The position numbers and the translations under genes were made by a program. The notes beneath the pieces were generated by a model. That model was not told where the DNA came from and ran no database searches. It worked only from the letters and a program-made list of their open reading frames with translations. Below are positions 13,134 through 22,001 of a DNA stretch of 64,000 nucleotides, in pieces. Source of the stretch: Massilia sp. NR 4-1 (GTDB lineage: Bacteria > Pseudomonadota > Gammaproteobacteria > Burkholderiales > Burkholderiaceae_D); the NCBI RefSeq assembly GCF_001191005.1, contig NZ_CP012201.1:992001-1056000 (forward strand). The letters are read 5' to 3'. Position 1 is the first letter of the stretch. Each line of letters begins with the position of its first letter.

Positions 13134-14657
13134 TTAGCCCAATTGGGCGATCATGGCACGGATTTCCTGCTGCTTGCCCTCCAGGTCGCTGATCAGCGCG
13201 GCGACGCGTTGCTGCTGCTGTTGCGCCAAGCCGGAAGCATCGGTCCAGCCGGCCGGGCGCGCTGCCGGCCGGGCCGCCTGCGGCACGCCGGCGCCCTGGA
13301 TCGCGCTCGGCAGCGACAGGTCGATCGCCGCCGCCGCCAGCAATTGCCTGACGTGCGCTCCCTGGCGCGCGTCGCCGGTGCGGATTTCCGGGTGGACCGC
13401 CAGCGCCAGGGCCGCCAGGCCCGAGACGAAGGCGCAGGCCATCGACGTGCCATCCCAGGCCGCATAGCCGCCGGGCACGCTGGAAATGATCGCCACCCCG
13501 GGCGCGATGAAGGCCGCCTGCGGTCCGCGATTACTGAAATTGGGTACGAACAGGCTCGAAGCGTCGTTGCGCAGTTCGGCGATGCGCAGCGCATGGGCGC
13601 TGTCGGCGGGGAAGGCGTGCATCGAGCCGAACGCCGTGACCGCCAGCACGCCCTCGCTGGCGGCCGGATAGCTGAGCTGATTGTCGCCGCCATTGCCGGC
13701 GGCGGCCACCAGGGTGATGCCGGCCTGCGCCGCCTCGGCCAGCTTCAGCGCGAGCAGGGGGCTTGGGCGCTCGATGGCCAGGCTCAGGTTGACCACATCC
13801 ATGCCGTTGTCGATGCACCATTGCAGGCCTTCGAGCAGATCGCTCAACCGGCCGCCGGGAAAGGCCTTGACGGCATACAGCTCGGCTTCGGGCGCGACGC
13901 CGCACACGCCATTGACGGCATTGCGGCCGCCGATCAGGCCCGCGCAGTGGGTGCCGTGGCCGTCCTCGTCGCTACGGTAGTCGTTGCTGCGGGCGCCATC
14001 CAGCGCATTCAGGCCGCCGGCCACCGCCAGGTCCGGATGCTCGGCGATGCCGCTGTCGAGCAGCGCGACCTTGACGCCAGCCCCGCCCGCCACTTCGCCC
14101 GTCTTGCCCAGCCACTGGCGCTCCCAGGCTGCGCCGCCGCGCGCAATCAGCGGAGTCAGCGCGACCTCGGTCGTCTGCTCCGGCGCCGGCGCCGCGATCA
14201 CGCGCGCCCAGTAATTGGCGGCGGGCGAGACGATCACATGTTCGATCGCCGCGTCGAGCACGCGCACGCTGGCGCTGCCATCCTTCCCGGTGCGGCCGCG
14301 GTAGGTGGCGCGTGTGCCTTTGACGAACAGCGTGGCGTCCGCGACCGGCGCGCCCGTTTGCGCGTCGCGCACGGCGAAGCGGTATTCCTGGCCGCGGTCC
14401 GGTCCGACCTCGAAGCCCAGGGCCGGCATCGGCGCCAGCAGCGTGAGCGGCTGGTCTTCCTCGATCAGCATATCGCTATTGGCACGTGCAAGCTGGTCCG
14501 CCTCGACGGCGCTCATTTCCACCACCTGGGTGCCGGTCGTGCCGGCCCGTCCCAATTGCTGCGGCGGCAGTCCCGCCACCACGTCCTGCAGGCTCAGGCC
14601 GGAACCCAGCCGGACGTGCTGAGGCACGGCGATGATATAGCGCTTCCTGAGCGACAT
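13134..14657 (-). CDS. Subtilisin-family serine protease (S8) in the NRPS operon
   Basis: This 507-residue protein has the S8 triad: Asp201 (VALLDSGIA), His234 (GHGTHCAG) and Ser405 (GTSMACAF). Residues 1-75 look like a short I9-type propeptide ending in LIEEDQPLTLL. Residues 85-165 look like a beta-sandwich (carboxypeptidase-regulatory-like) domain. There is no signal peptide, which is unusual for a subtilase. The C-terminus (about 470-507) is Gln-rich and helical (LAQQQQQRVAALISDLEGKQQEI), similar in composition to the repeat protein encoded just upstream. It shares architecture with the second subtilase at 49049. It may process the repeat protein, mature the peptide product, or have an unrelated role. 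Confidence 0.92.
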   Translation of the reverse strand: MSLRKRYIIAVPQHVRLGSGLSLQDVVAGLPPQQLGRAGTTGTQVVEMSAVEADQLARANSDMLIEEDQPLTLLAPMPALGFEVGPDRGQEYRFAVRDAQTGAPVADATLFVKGTRATYRGRTGKDGSASVRVLDAAIEHVIVSPAANYWARVIAAPAPEQTTEVALTPLIARGGAAWERQWLGKTGEVAGGAGVKVALLDSGIAEHPDLAVAGGLNALDGARSNDYRSDEDGHGTHCAGLIGGRNAVNGVCGVAPEAELYAVKAFPGGRLSDLLEGLQWCIDNGMDVVNLSLAIERPSPLLALKLAEAAQAGITLVAAAGNGGDNQLSYPAASEGVLAVTAFGSMHAFPADSAHALRIAELRNDASSLFVPNFSNRGPQAAFIAPGVAIISSVPGGYAAWDGTSMACAFVSGLAALALAVHPEIRTGDARQGAHVRQLLAAAAIDLSLPSAIQGAGVPQAARPAARPAGWTDASGLAQQQQQRVAALISDLEGKQQEIRAMIAQLG

Positions 14658-14705
14658 GACTTCTCCTCGGCCGTGTCGGGCAGCAGATGCCGACCGGCGT
14701 GGTGT

Positions 14706-15308
14706 TCAGAGCAGGCCGAGTGCCTGCGCCTGTTGCAGCTGTGCGATCTGCAATTGCTGCAAGTGGGCCAGAATGGCGGGCGGCATGGCCGCCTGCTGTT
14801 GCCGGGCCAGTTCGGCTTCATGCTGCGCCACACCTTCCAGATAGGCCGCTTCCTCCAGCAGCGCAAGCTCGGTCTGCTGTAGCGTGGCGGCATAAGTGGG
14901 CAAGTCCATGCCGGCAGCGGCGGCTTCCTGCTCGGCCAGGGCCTGCAGCGTGGCCGGGTCGCAGCCCTGGGCGTGCGCCGCTGCCAACGCCTGCTGTTGC
15001 TGATGCTGCGCCAATTGCTGCTGTTCCTGCAGTTGGGCCAGCTGCTGCTGCTCGTGCGCCTGCAGCACGGCTATATAAGTGGGCAGGTCCATTCCTGCGG
15101 CGGCCGCCTCCTGCGCCGCCAGCAGATGCAAGTGCTGCGCCTGGGCGGTCTCCGCTTCAAGCTGGGCGTGCTGCTGCGCGGCCAACTGCTGCTGCTCGTG
15201 CGCCTGCAGCACGGCCGCATAAGTGGGCAGGTCCATTCCTGCGGCGGCCGCCTCCTGTGCCGCCAGCTGTTCAAGCAGCAGCGCCTCCTGCAAGCTGTAT
15301 TGGTTCAT
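14706..15308 (-). CDS. Ala/Gln-rich protein with three GMDLPTY repeats
   Basis: This 200-residue protein is not recognised. It is built of three units that begin (L)AAQEAAAAGMDLPTYAAVLQ, separated by Gln-rich helical linkers (AHEQQQLAQLQEQQQ). It has no signal peptide or membrane segment and one cysteine (QGCDPATLQ). The first two units are nearly identical at DNA level (15045-15120 and 15189-15264, period 144 bases), suggesting recent duplication. A strong ribosome site, AGGAGGT, precedes the ATG. It lies 4 bases after its upstream gene and 48 bases before the subtilase, so a substrate or scaffold role for that protease is a reasonable inference. Confidence 0.75.
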   Translation of the reverse strand: MNQYSLQEALLLEQLAAQEAAAAGMDLPTYAAVLQAHEQQQLAAQQHAQLEAETAQAQHLHLLAAQEAAAAGMDLPTYIAVLQAHEQQQLAQLQEQQQLAQHQQQQALAAAHAQGCDPATLQALAEQEAAAAGMDLPTYAATLQQTELALLEEAAYLEGVAQHEAELARQQQAAMPPAILAHLQQLQIAQLQQAQALGLL

Positions 15309-15312
15309 GGCT

Positions 15313-15720
15313 TTACCTCCTACGCGGTGGTTTTTTGCCGCGCGTGGACGGACTGGGCGGCAGGTCGGATGGGTCGTCTGATTCGGTTGCGTCGAGTGCT
15401 GCAGGTGCAGCGCCGTTGGATCGGAGCAGGGTCAGCAGCTGGTCGGACACTTTGACAAGATGATCGAGCGTGGCGCGCAGCTCGCTGCGCAGCTGTTCCC
15501 TTTCAGCCTCGGGCAGGTCGGCCATCTGTGACAGCGCGTGCTGGCAAGCGTCGATGGAACGCCGCAGTTCGCGGCTTTCCAGTGCCGCACCGGCAACCAT
15601 CGCCGGCGCTGGTCCGGCAGGCGCGCGCGCGGCGCTGGCGGCAGGGCGATGGCCTGGGAACTCGCTGTAGCCGCGCAGGAAAGCTTGGTAAAGGCGGGCT
15701 TGCAGTGCGCTAGTTTCCAT
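15313..15720 (-). CDS. Small unknown protein, first gene of the NRPS operon
   Basis: This 135-residue protein begins METSALQARLYQAF. Upstream codons stay open, but the ATG at 15720 gives the natural start. The middle (about 60-110) is predicted helical and charged (ELRRSIDACQHALSQMADLPEAEREQLRSELRATLDHLVKVSDQLL), perhaps a coiled coil. The N-terminal third is Ala/Pro-rich and the C-terminus is very basic (STRGKKPPRRR). No family is recognised. It stands at the head of the operon, divergent from a GNAT gene, so the operon promoter should lie in 15721-15909. Confidence 0.6.
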   Translation of the reverse strand: METSALQARLYQAFLRGYSEFPGHRPAASAARAPAGPAPAMVAGAALESRELRRSIDACQHALSQMADLPEAEREQLRSELRATLDHLVKVSDQLLTLLRSNGAAPAALDATESDDPSDLPPSPSTRGKKPPRRR

Positions 15721-15909
15721 GGCATTCGACCCTCCACTCGACCTGAACCAGTGTATGCCGCTGGGTGGGTGAAGACAACCAGAAGGTAATAAAAAAGACA
15801 ATGGTGTCGCATTTGCCCGGCGGGCCATGGCGCCCCTCTATGCGTGGCACTGCGAATATGCCCAATGCGATGTACTATCGCTTTTTTCAAAAGCCGGTGC
15901 TACCACATC

Positions 15910-16392
15910 ATGGACCAGATACAACTGCAAATTCGCGCCTTCGAGGCCGGGGACACGGGAAGACTCTCGGAGATCTGGTTTGAAGCCTCACGCCGGGCGC
16001 ATGCGTTTCTGGGGGAGGCGCGCCTGGACGGGCAGAGGACGCTGATTGAAGAGGTGTACCTGCCAAACGCGGAGACTTGGGTCGCATGCCTGGCCGGCGC
16101 GCCAGTCGGGTTTATCGGGCTGGTCGACTGCTTCGTTGGCGGAATGTTCGTCGATCCGGACCGGCAGGGCAGCGGCATTGGCAGGGCGCTGGCCGCCCAT
16201 GCGCTGGCTCTCAAGGGCCAGCTGGAACTGGAGGCCTATGCCGAAAACCGCGCTGCCTGCGCTTTTTATCGGCATCTGGGTTTCGAGGAAATTTCCCGGC
16301 GGCCCGAGGATGACGATGGCCTTCCTTTTGAAGTTATTTTGATGCGTTTACGCAACATAGACCGTTCTGCAACCCAAATGGCGGATGCGTAA
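15910..16392 (+). CDS. GNAT-family N-acetyltransferase
   Basis: This 160-residue protein begins MDQIQLQIRAFEAGD. The longer upstream reading frame adds 22 unlikely residues. The acetyl-CoA binding motif A is MFVDPDRQGSGIGRALAAHAL, followed by AYAENRAACAFYRHLGFEE, the classic GNAT motif B. The substrate is not evident; the family often acetylates small amines or protein N-termini. It is divergent from the NRPS operon and could in principle modify or detoxify its product, but single GNAT genes are common everywhere. A terminator follows directly. Confidence 0.88.
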   Translation: MDQIQLQIRAFEAGDTGRLSEIWFEASRRAHAFLGEARLDGQRTLIEEVYLPNAETWVACLAGAPVGFIGLVDCFVGGMFVDPDRQGSGIGRALAAHALALKGQLELEAYAENRAACAFYRHLGFEEISRRPEDDDGLPFEVILMRLRNIDRSATQMADA

Positions 16393-16420
16393 AAAAGCCG
16401 GGCTGCCCCGGCTTTCTATA
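16391..16420. terminator. Bidirectional rho-independent terminator
   Basis: The stem AAAGCCGGG (16394-16402) pairs with CCCGGCTTT (16407-16415) around a 4-base loop. An A-run precedes and a T-rich stretch follows. It sits between the convergent GNAT and MFS genes. Confidence 0.85.
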
Positions 16421-16440
16421 TAGAGCAGACTGCGCGGTGT

Positions 16441-17793
16441 TCAGTTCCGGATATCGAGCGCCCGGTTCAGGCTCAGCGCCGCCAGCGAGCAGACCGCGCC
16501 CGACAGCAGGTACAGGCCGACATAGGCCAGTCCGAACTTGGCCGAGACGCCCAGCGCGACCAGCGGCGCGAAGCCGGCGCCCACCAGCCACGCCAGATCG
16601 GAGGTCAGCGCCGCGCCGGTGTAGCGGTACTTGGCCGGGAAGTTGGCCGTCACCGCGCCGGCTGCCTGGCCGTAGGACAGGCCCAGCAAGGTGAAGCCGA
16701 TCAGGATGAAGGCATCCTGCCCGGTGTCGCCGCCATTCAGCAGCATCGGCACGAAGGCGCTGAAGAGGGCGATCAGCGTGGCCAGCGTGCCCAGCGTGCG
16801 GCGGCGGCCGATGCGGTCGGCGATGAGGCCCGAGGCCACCACCCCGCCCGCCATCAGGAACACGCCGCCCATCTCGGTCAGCAGGAAGCCGGCCACCGAG
16901 CGCGGCGAATACAGATTGATCCAGGACAGCGGGAATACCGTGACCAGATGGAACAGCGCATAGCTGGCCAGCGCGGCCAGCGCGCCGATGATCAGGTTGC
17001 GGCCCTGCGAGCTTGCCATTTCGACCACGCTGGTAGGCTGCAGCTCGCGTTCTTCGAGCAGGCGCGAGTACTCATTGGTGGAAATCAGGCGCAGGCGGGC
17101 GAACAGCGCGACCACATTGATGGCAAAGGCCACATAGAAGGGATAGCGCCAGCCCCAGTCCATGAAGTCCAGATTGTCCAGGGTGGAAATCAGGAACCAG
17201 AACAGGCCGGCGGCGATGAAGAAGCCGACCGGTGCGCCCAGCTGGCCCAGCATGGCATACCAGCCGCGCTTGTCCTGCGGCGCGTTCAGGGCCAGCAGCG
17301 AGGGCAGGCCGTCCCAGGAGCCGCCCAGGGCCAAGCCCTGGCCGATGCGCAGCAGCGACAGGATGATGATGGCGTTGACGCCCAGGTCCGAATACGGCGG
17401 CAGGAAGGCGATGCCGGCCGTGGTCGAGCCGAGCAGGAAGAGGGCGATGGTGAGTTTGGCCTCGCGGCCGAAGCGGCGCTGGATGGCCATCGACAGGACG
17501 GTGCCAACCGGTCTTGCAATAAAGGCAAAAGAGAAGATGACGAAGGCGTACAGCGTGCCTTCCAGCCGGCCTTCAAACGGGAAAAACAGGGTGGGGAAGA
17601 CTAGAACTGAAGCGATGGCGTACACGAAGAAGTCGAAATACTCGGAAGCGCGGCCAATCACCACACCGACCGCTATTTCGCCGGGTGAAATGGGGGCGTT
17701 GTCCGTATTGAGGCGCCGTACATCGTCGGCATTGTCATGCTGCGGAAAATCGGCAGGAATGCTGCCGTCATGCGTCGTATTCATGCTGGCCAT
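16441..17793 (-). CDS. MFS transporter, metabolite/proton symporter type
   Basis: This 450-residue protein has about twelve hydrophobic segments and a hydrophilic N-terminus (MASMNTTHDGSIPADFPQHDN). Recognisable features are the opening GVVIGRASEYFDFFVYAIASVLVFP and the loop RPVGTVLSMAIQRRFGREAKLT, typical of metabolite:H+ symporters related to ProP/ShiA/KgtP. The central half repeats this as ADRIGRRRTLG. The substrate is probably a carboxylate or a similar small solute, but the sequence does not decide it. I chose the ATG at 17793; an ATG at 17784 is also possible. It is divergent from cyoA. Confidence 0.85.
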   Translation of the reverse strand: MASMNTTHDGSIPADFPQHDNADDVRRLNTDNAPISPGEIAVGVVIGRASEYFDFFVYAIASVLVFPTLFFPFEGRLEGTLYAFVIFSFAFIARPVGTVLSMAIQRRFGREAKLTIALFLLGSTTAGIAFLPPYSDLGVNAIIILSLLRIGQGLALGGSWDGLPSLLALNAPQDKRGWYAMLGQLGAPVGFFIAAGLFWFLISTLDNLDFMDWGWRYPFYVAFAINVVALFARLRLISTNEYSRLLEERELQPTSVVEMASSQGRNLIIGALAALASYALFHLVTVFPLSWINLYSPRSVAGFLLTEMGGVFLMAGGVVASGLIADRIGRRRTLGTLATLIALFSAFVPMLLNGGDTGQDAFILIGFTLLGLSYGQAAGAVTANFPAKYRYTGAALTSDLAWLVGAGFAPLVALGVSAKFGLAYVGLYLLSGAVCSLAALSLNRALDIRN

Positions 17794-17847
17794 AGTCTTT
17801 GTCTCAATAATTGTTGTAATAGGTGCTACACACGCCCAGTCCTGGCC

Positions 17848-17875
17848 TTGGACACGGGGAGGACAAAGTGTCCAA
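17848..17875. promoter_or_regulatory. Operator-like inverted repeat upstream of cyoA
   Basis: TTGGACAC at 17848-17855 is mirrored exactly by GTGTCCAA at 17868-17875 with 12 bases between. It lies in the 147-base divergent region between the MFS gene and the cyo operon, 66 bases before the cyoA start. It may bind a dimeric regulator; which one is unknown. Confidence 0.4.
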
Positions 17876-17940
17876 TGTCCAAAACTAGACGATACAGGTA
17901 CAGTGGCATGTTTCACATATCCTGTACAGCACTATATCGC

Positions 17941-18957
17941 ATGTTACATTCACTCCTTCGTCGCGGGCTGTTCCTTACACCACTTATTGCGCTCACGGGC
18001 TGCGATATGGTGGTGATGAATCCGTCCGGTGATATCGCCCTTCAGCAAAGCCACCTTATCACGGTGTCCACCCTGCTGATGCTGCTGATTATCGTTCCTG
18101 TTATCTTCCTGACCATCCTGTTTGCCTGGCGTTACCGTAAAAGCAACACCAAGGCGAAATACGAGCCGGATTGGGACCACTCCACCCGTCTGGAACTGGT
18201 GATCTGGGGCGCGCCCCTGCTGATCATCATCGTGCTGGGCCTGCTGACCTGGATCAGCACCCACACCCTCGACCCTTACCGTCCGCTGCAGCGCCTGGAC
18301 GACAAGCGTCCGATTCCTGCCAACGTCAAGCCGCTGGAAGTGCAAGTGGTGGCGATGGACTGGAAATGGCTGTTCATCTATCCGGAACAGGGCGTGGCGA
18401 GCGTGAATGAGCTGGTTGCCCCGGTCGACGTGCCGGTGCGCTTCAAGATCACCGCTTCGACCGTGATGAATTCCTTCTACATTCCCGCCCTGGCTGGCCA
18501 GATCTACGCGATGGCCGGCATGGAGACCCAGTTGAACGCGGTCATCAACAAGATCGGCGTGTACGACGGTTTCTCGGCCAACTACAGCGGCGAAGGCTTC
18601 TCCCAGATGCGTTTCAAATTCCACGGCACGACCGCTGCGGACTTTGACAAGTGGGTGCAGAAGACCAAGAGCAGCACCGTGGCGCTGGACCGCGCCAACT
18701 ACACTGCGCTGGACAAGCCCAGCATCGGCGACAAAGTGCGCCACTACGGTTCCGTCGAAGCCGGTCTGTACGACGCCATCGTCAACCGCTGCGTGGACCG
18801 CAACGCCGTCTGCATCAAGGATCAGATGGCCGAAGACGCCACCCGCATCAGCCGCAAAGTGAGCACCGCTTCGGTGGCCGCCGAGCGCAGCGCGCGCCGC
18901 ATGACCGAGGCCAGCACGGCCGAAGTGTGCATCACCCCTGAAACGAAGAAGAACTAA
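17941..18957 (+). CDS. cyoA: Cytochrome bo3 ubiquinol oxidase subunit II
   Basis: This 338-residue lipoprotein subunit of the proton-pumping quinol oxidase begins at MLHSLLRRGLFLTPLIALTGCD, with the lipobox LTGC. In-frame codons extend upstream but include a poor leader, so this start is preferred. Two membrane helices follow (SHLITVSTLLMLLIIVPVIFLTILFAW and LELVIWGAPLLIIIVLGLLTW), then a periplasmic cupredoxin domain (EVQVVAMDWKWLFIYPEQG) that lacks the CuA ligands, as expected for a quinol oxidase. It is the first gene of cyoABCD-SURF1-regBA. Confidence 0.96.
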   Translation: MLHSLLRRGLFLTPLIALTGCDMVVMNPSGDIALQQSHLITVSTLLMLLIIVPVIFLTILFAWRYRKSNTKAKYEPDWDHSTRLELVIWGAPLLIIIVLGLLTWISTHTLDPYRPLQRLDDKRPIPANVKPLEVQVVAMDWKWLFIYPEQGVASVNELVAPVDVPVRFKITASTVMNSFYIPALAGQIYAMAGMETQLNAVINKIGVYDGFSANYSGEGFSQMRFKFHGTTAADFDKWVQKTKSSTVALDRANYTALDKPSIGDKVRHYGSVEAGLYDAIVNRCVDRNAVCIKDQMAEDATRISRKVSTASVAAERSARRMTEASTAEVCITPETKKN

Positions 18958-18959
18958 GC

Positions 18960-20963
18960 ATGCAAGACCAACTGAATTTGACGCAGCTGATCTTCGGACG
19001 GCTGAGCTGGGAAGCGATTCCCTACCATGAACCCATCCTGATGGTCACCTTTGTCATGGTGGCCCTGGGTGGCGCGGCCGTGTTCGGCCTGATCACCAAG
19101 TACAAGCTGTGGGGCACCCTGTGGCGCGACTGGATCACCAGCATCGACCACAAGAAGATCGGCATCATGTACATGATCTTCGGCCTGATCATGCTGCTGC
19201 GCGGCTTTGCCGACGCACTGATGATGCGCGCCCAGCAAGCCATCTCCTTTGGCGAAAACGTCGGCTACCTGCCGCCGCACCACTACGACCAGATCTTCAC
19301 CGCCCACGGCGTGATCATGATCTTCTTCGTGGCGATGCCGCTGGTGACGGGCCTGATGAACTACGTGGTGCCGCTGCAGATCGGCGCGCGCGACGTGGCT
19401 TTCCCCTTCCTGAATAACTTCTCGTTCTGGATGTCCGTGTTCGGCGGCATGCTGACCATGGCTTCCCTGTTCGTGGGCGAATTCGCCCGTACCGGCTGGC
19501 TGGCGTATCCGCCGCTGTCGGGCATCCTGGGCAGTCCGGACGTCGGGGTCGACTACTATATCTGGTCATTACAGATTGCCGGGGTCGGGACATTGCTGTC
19601 CGGCGTCAACCTGATCGTCACCATCGTCAAGATGCGCGCGCCAGGCATGACCATGATGAAAATGCCGGTCTTCACCTGGACCGCGCTGTGCACCAACGTG
19701 CTGATCGTGGCCGCTTTCCCGGTCCTGACCGCCGTGCTGGCCATGCTGTCGCTGGACCGCATGTTCGGCACCAACTTCTTCACCAACGACATGGGCGGCA
19801 ACGCCATGATGTACGTGAACCTGATCTGGATCTGGGGTCACCCCGAGGTGTACATCCTGATCCTGCCATGCTTCGGTATCTTCTCCGAAGTCGTGTCGAC
19901 CTATTGCGGCAAGCGCCTGTTCGGCTACGCCTCGATGGTGTACGCCACCTGCGTGATCACCCTGCTGTCCTACCTGGTATGGCTGCACCACTTCTTCACC
20001 ATGGGTTCGGGCGCCAGCGTCAACTCCTTCTTCGGCATCACGACGATGATCATTTCGATCCCGACCGGCGCCAAGATCTTCAACTGGCTGTTCACCATGT
20101 ACCGCGGCCGCATCCGCTTCGAGCTGCCGATGATGTGGACCATCGCCTTCATGATCACCTTCGTGATCGGCGGTATGACCGGCGTGCTGCTGGCCGTGCC
20201 ACCAGCCGACTTCGTGCTGCATAACTCGCTGTTCCTGATCGCCCACTTCCACAACGTGATCATCGGCGGCGTGCTGTTCGGCCTGTTCGCCGGCATCAAC
20301 TACTGGTATCCGAAAGCCTTCGGCTACAAGCTGGACGAGTTCTGGGGCAAGATTTCCTTCTGGTCCTGGACCATCGGCTTCTACCTGGCCTTCATGCCGC
20401 TGTACGTGCTGGGCCTGATGGGCGTGACCCGCCGCATGAGCCACTTCGAAGATCCATCGCTGCAGATCTGGTTCGTCATCGCCGCTATCGGCGCTGCCCT
20501 GATCGCGGTTGGCATCGGCGCCATGGTGGTGCAGTTCGTGGTCAGCTACATCCGCCGCGACAAGCTGCGCGACGTGACCGGCGACCCATGGAATGGCCGT
20601 ACCCTGGAATGGTCGACCTCGTCGCCACCGCCAGACTACAACTTCGCCTTCACCCCGCGCGTGCACGACAACGACACCTGGGCCGACATGAAGAAGAATG
20701 GCTATCAGCGTCCGCTGAAAGACTTCATGGCGATCCACATGCCGAAGAACACCGGCGCCGGCTTCATCATCTCGGCCCTGAGCTTCGCCGTCGGCTTCGC
20801 GCTGATCTGGCAAATGTGGCTGCCGGCCGTGCTGGGCTTTGTTGTCCTGATGGCGGCGATCATCATCCATACCTTTAATTACAAGCGCGACTACTACATC
20901 CCTGCGGAAGAAGTCACCCGCACGGAAGAAGCGCGCACCCGTCTGCTGGAAGGCCACGCTTAA
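18960..20963 (+). CDS. cyoB: Cytochrome bo3 ubiquinol oxidase subunit I
   Basis: This 667-residue catalytic subunit holds heme b, heme o3 and CuB in the inner membrane. Visible motifs are the heme-ligand region HGVIMIFFVAMPLVTGLMNYVVP, the CuB/Tyr helix WIWGHPEVYILILP, the His pair WLHHFF, and the late H-x-H (LFLIAHFHNVIIGG). About 15 hydrophobic segments are present. It starts 2 bases after the cyoA stop and is close to the usual length of this subunit. Confidence 0.98.
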   Translation: MQDQLNLTQLIFGRLSWEAIPYHEPILMVTFVMVALGGAAVFGLITKYKLWGTLWRDWITSIDHKKIGIMYMIFGLIMLLRGFADALMMRAQQAISFGENVGYLPPHHYDQIFTAHGVIMIFFVAMPLVTGLMNYVVPLQIGARDVAFPFLNNFSFWMSVFGGMLTMASLFVGEFARTGWLAYPPLSGILGSPDVGVDYYIWSLQIAGVGTLLSGVNLIVTIVKMRAPGMTMMKMPVFTWTALCTNVLIVAAFPVLTAVLAMLSLDRMFGTNFFTNDMGGNAMMYVNLIWIWGHPEVYILILPCFGIFSEVVSTYCGKRLFGYASMVYATCVITLLSYLVWLHHFFTMGSGASVNSFFGITTMIISIPTGAKIFNWLFTMYRGRIRFELPMMWTIAFMITFVIGGMTGVLLAVPPADFVLHNSLFLIAHFHNVIIGGVLFGLFAGINYWYPKAFGYKLDEFWGKISFWSWTIGFYLAFMPLYVLGLMGVTRRMSHFEDPSLQIWFVIAAIGAALIAVGIGAMVVQFVVSYIRRDKLRDVTGDPWNGRTLEWSTSSPPPDYNFAFTPRVHDNDTWADMKKNGYQRPLKDFMAIHMPKNTGAGFIISALSFAVGFALIWQMWLPAVLGFVVLMAAIIIHTFNYKRDYYIPAEEVTRTEEARTRLLEGHA

Positions 20964-20967
20964 CGCC

Positions 20968-21603
20968 ATGAGCAACCATAACGTTACTGCTGACGGCGCC
21001 CTGGGCGCCAACCCGAGCTCGCGCTTCTTTGTACGCGAGCACCACCCGGAGAACGGCACCCTGCTGGGCTTCTGGCTGTACCTGATGAGCGATTGCCTGA
21101 TCTTCGCCGTGCTGTTCGCGGCGTACGCTGTGCTGGGCCGCAACTACGCGGGCGGCCCGTCCGGCGCCGAGCTGTTCGACCTGAAGCTGGTGGCGGTCAA
21201 CACCGCGCTGCTGCTGCTGTCGTCCATCACCTATGGCTTCGCCATGCTGGAGATGCAGAAGAAGAAACTGAAGCCGACCATGATCTGGCTGGGCATTACC
21301 GGCCTGCTGGGCATCGCCTTCATCTACTTCGAGCTGTATGAGTTCATGCACCTGATCCATGAAGGCGCGGGTCCGCAGCGCAGCGGCTTCCTGACCTCCT
21401 TCTTCGCCCTGGTCGGCACCCACGGCCTGCACGTGAGCTTCGGCATCGTGTGGCTGGTGACCCTGCTGTTCCAGCTGAAAAAACACGGCCTGACGCCGGA
21501 AAACGGCCGCCGCCTGATGTGCCTGTCGATGTTCTGGCACTTCCTGGACGTGGTCTGGATCGGCGTCTTCACCTTTGTCTACCTGATGGGAGTTCTGCCA
21601 TGA
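20968..21603 (+). CDS. cyoC: Cytochrome bo3 ubiquinol oxidase subunit III
   Basis: This 211-residue membrane subunit has five hydrophobic segments. The core LLGFWLYLMSDCLIFAVLFAAYAVLGRNYAGGPSG and the end MFWHFLDVVWIGVFTFVYLMG are typical of CyoC. It begins 4 bases after cyoB, and its TGA overlaps the cyoD ATG. Confidence 0.97.
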   Translation: MSNHNVTADGALGANPSSRFFVREHHPENGTLLGFWLYLMSDCLIFAVLFAAYAVLGRNYAGGPSGAELFDLKLVAVNTALLLLSSITYGFAMLEMQKKKLKPTMIWLGITGLLGIAFIYFELYEFMHLIHEGAGPQRSGFLTSFFALVGTHGLHVSFGIVWLVTLLFQLKKHGLTPENGRRLMCLSMFWHFLDVVWIGVFTFVYLMGVLP

Positions 21604-22001
21604 GCGGCCACAATCACAACGAGCACGATGACCACGGCCATGGCCACCATGGTCACGACGATCATGACCACGGCAGCATGCGCAGCTATGTAACCGGCTT
21701 CGTGCTGGCCGTCATCCTGACCGCGATTCCATTCTGGCTGGTGATGGGCAATGTCTTCTCCAGCTCCAGCACGGCTGGCCTGGTGCTGCTCGGCCTGGCG
21801 GCCGTGCAGGTGGTGGTGCACATGGTTTACTTCCTGCACATGAACGCCAAGTCGGAAGGCGGCTGGAATATGCTGGCGATGATCTTCACCCTGGTCATCG
21901 TGGTCATCATGCTGGCCGGTTCGATCTGGGTCATGTACCATATGAACCACAACATGATGCCGGGCATGTCGCCTGGTGTGATGCACCACGACATGCCGTG
22001 A
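21600..22001 (+). CDS. cyoD: Cytochrome bo3 ubiquinol oxidase subunit IV, His-rich N-terminus
   Basis: This 133-residue subunit has three membrane helices and is thought to aid assembly of the bo3 complex. The core GSMRSYVTGFVLAVILTAIPFWLV and VQVVVHMVYFLHM match CyoD. The first 25 residues are unusually rich in His and Asp (HNHNEHDDHGHGHHGHDDHDHG), and the C-terminus adds a Met/His-rich tail (YHMNHNMMPGMSPGVMHHDMP). Such ends could bind copper or another metal, which would suit a copper enzyme, but this is inference. Confidence 0.96.
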   Translation: MSGHNHNEHDDHGHGHHGHDDHDHGSMRSYVTGFVLAVILTAIPFWLVMGNVFSSSSTAGLVLLGLAAVQVVVHMVYFLHMNAKSEGGWNMLAMIFTLVIVVIMLAGSIWVMYHMNHNMMPGMSPGVMHHDMP

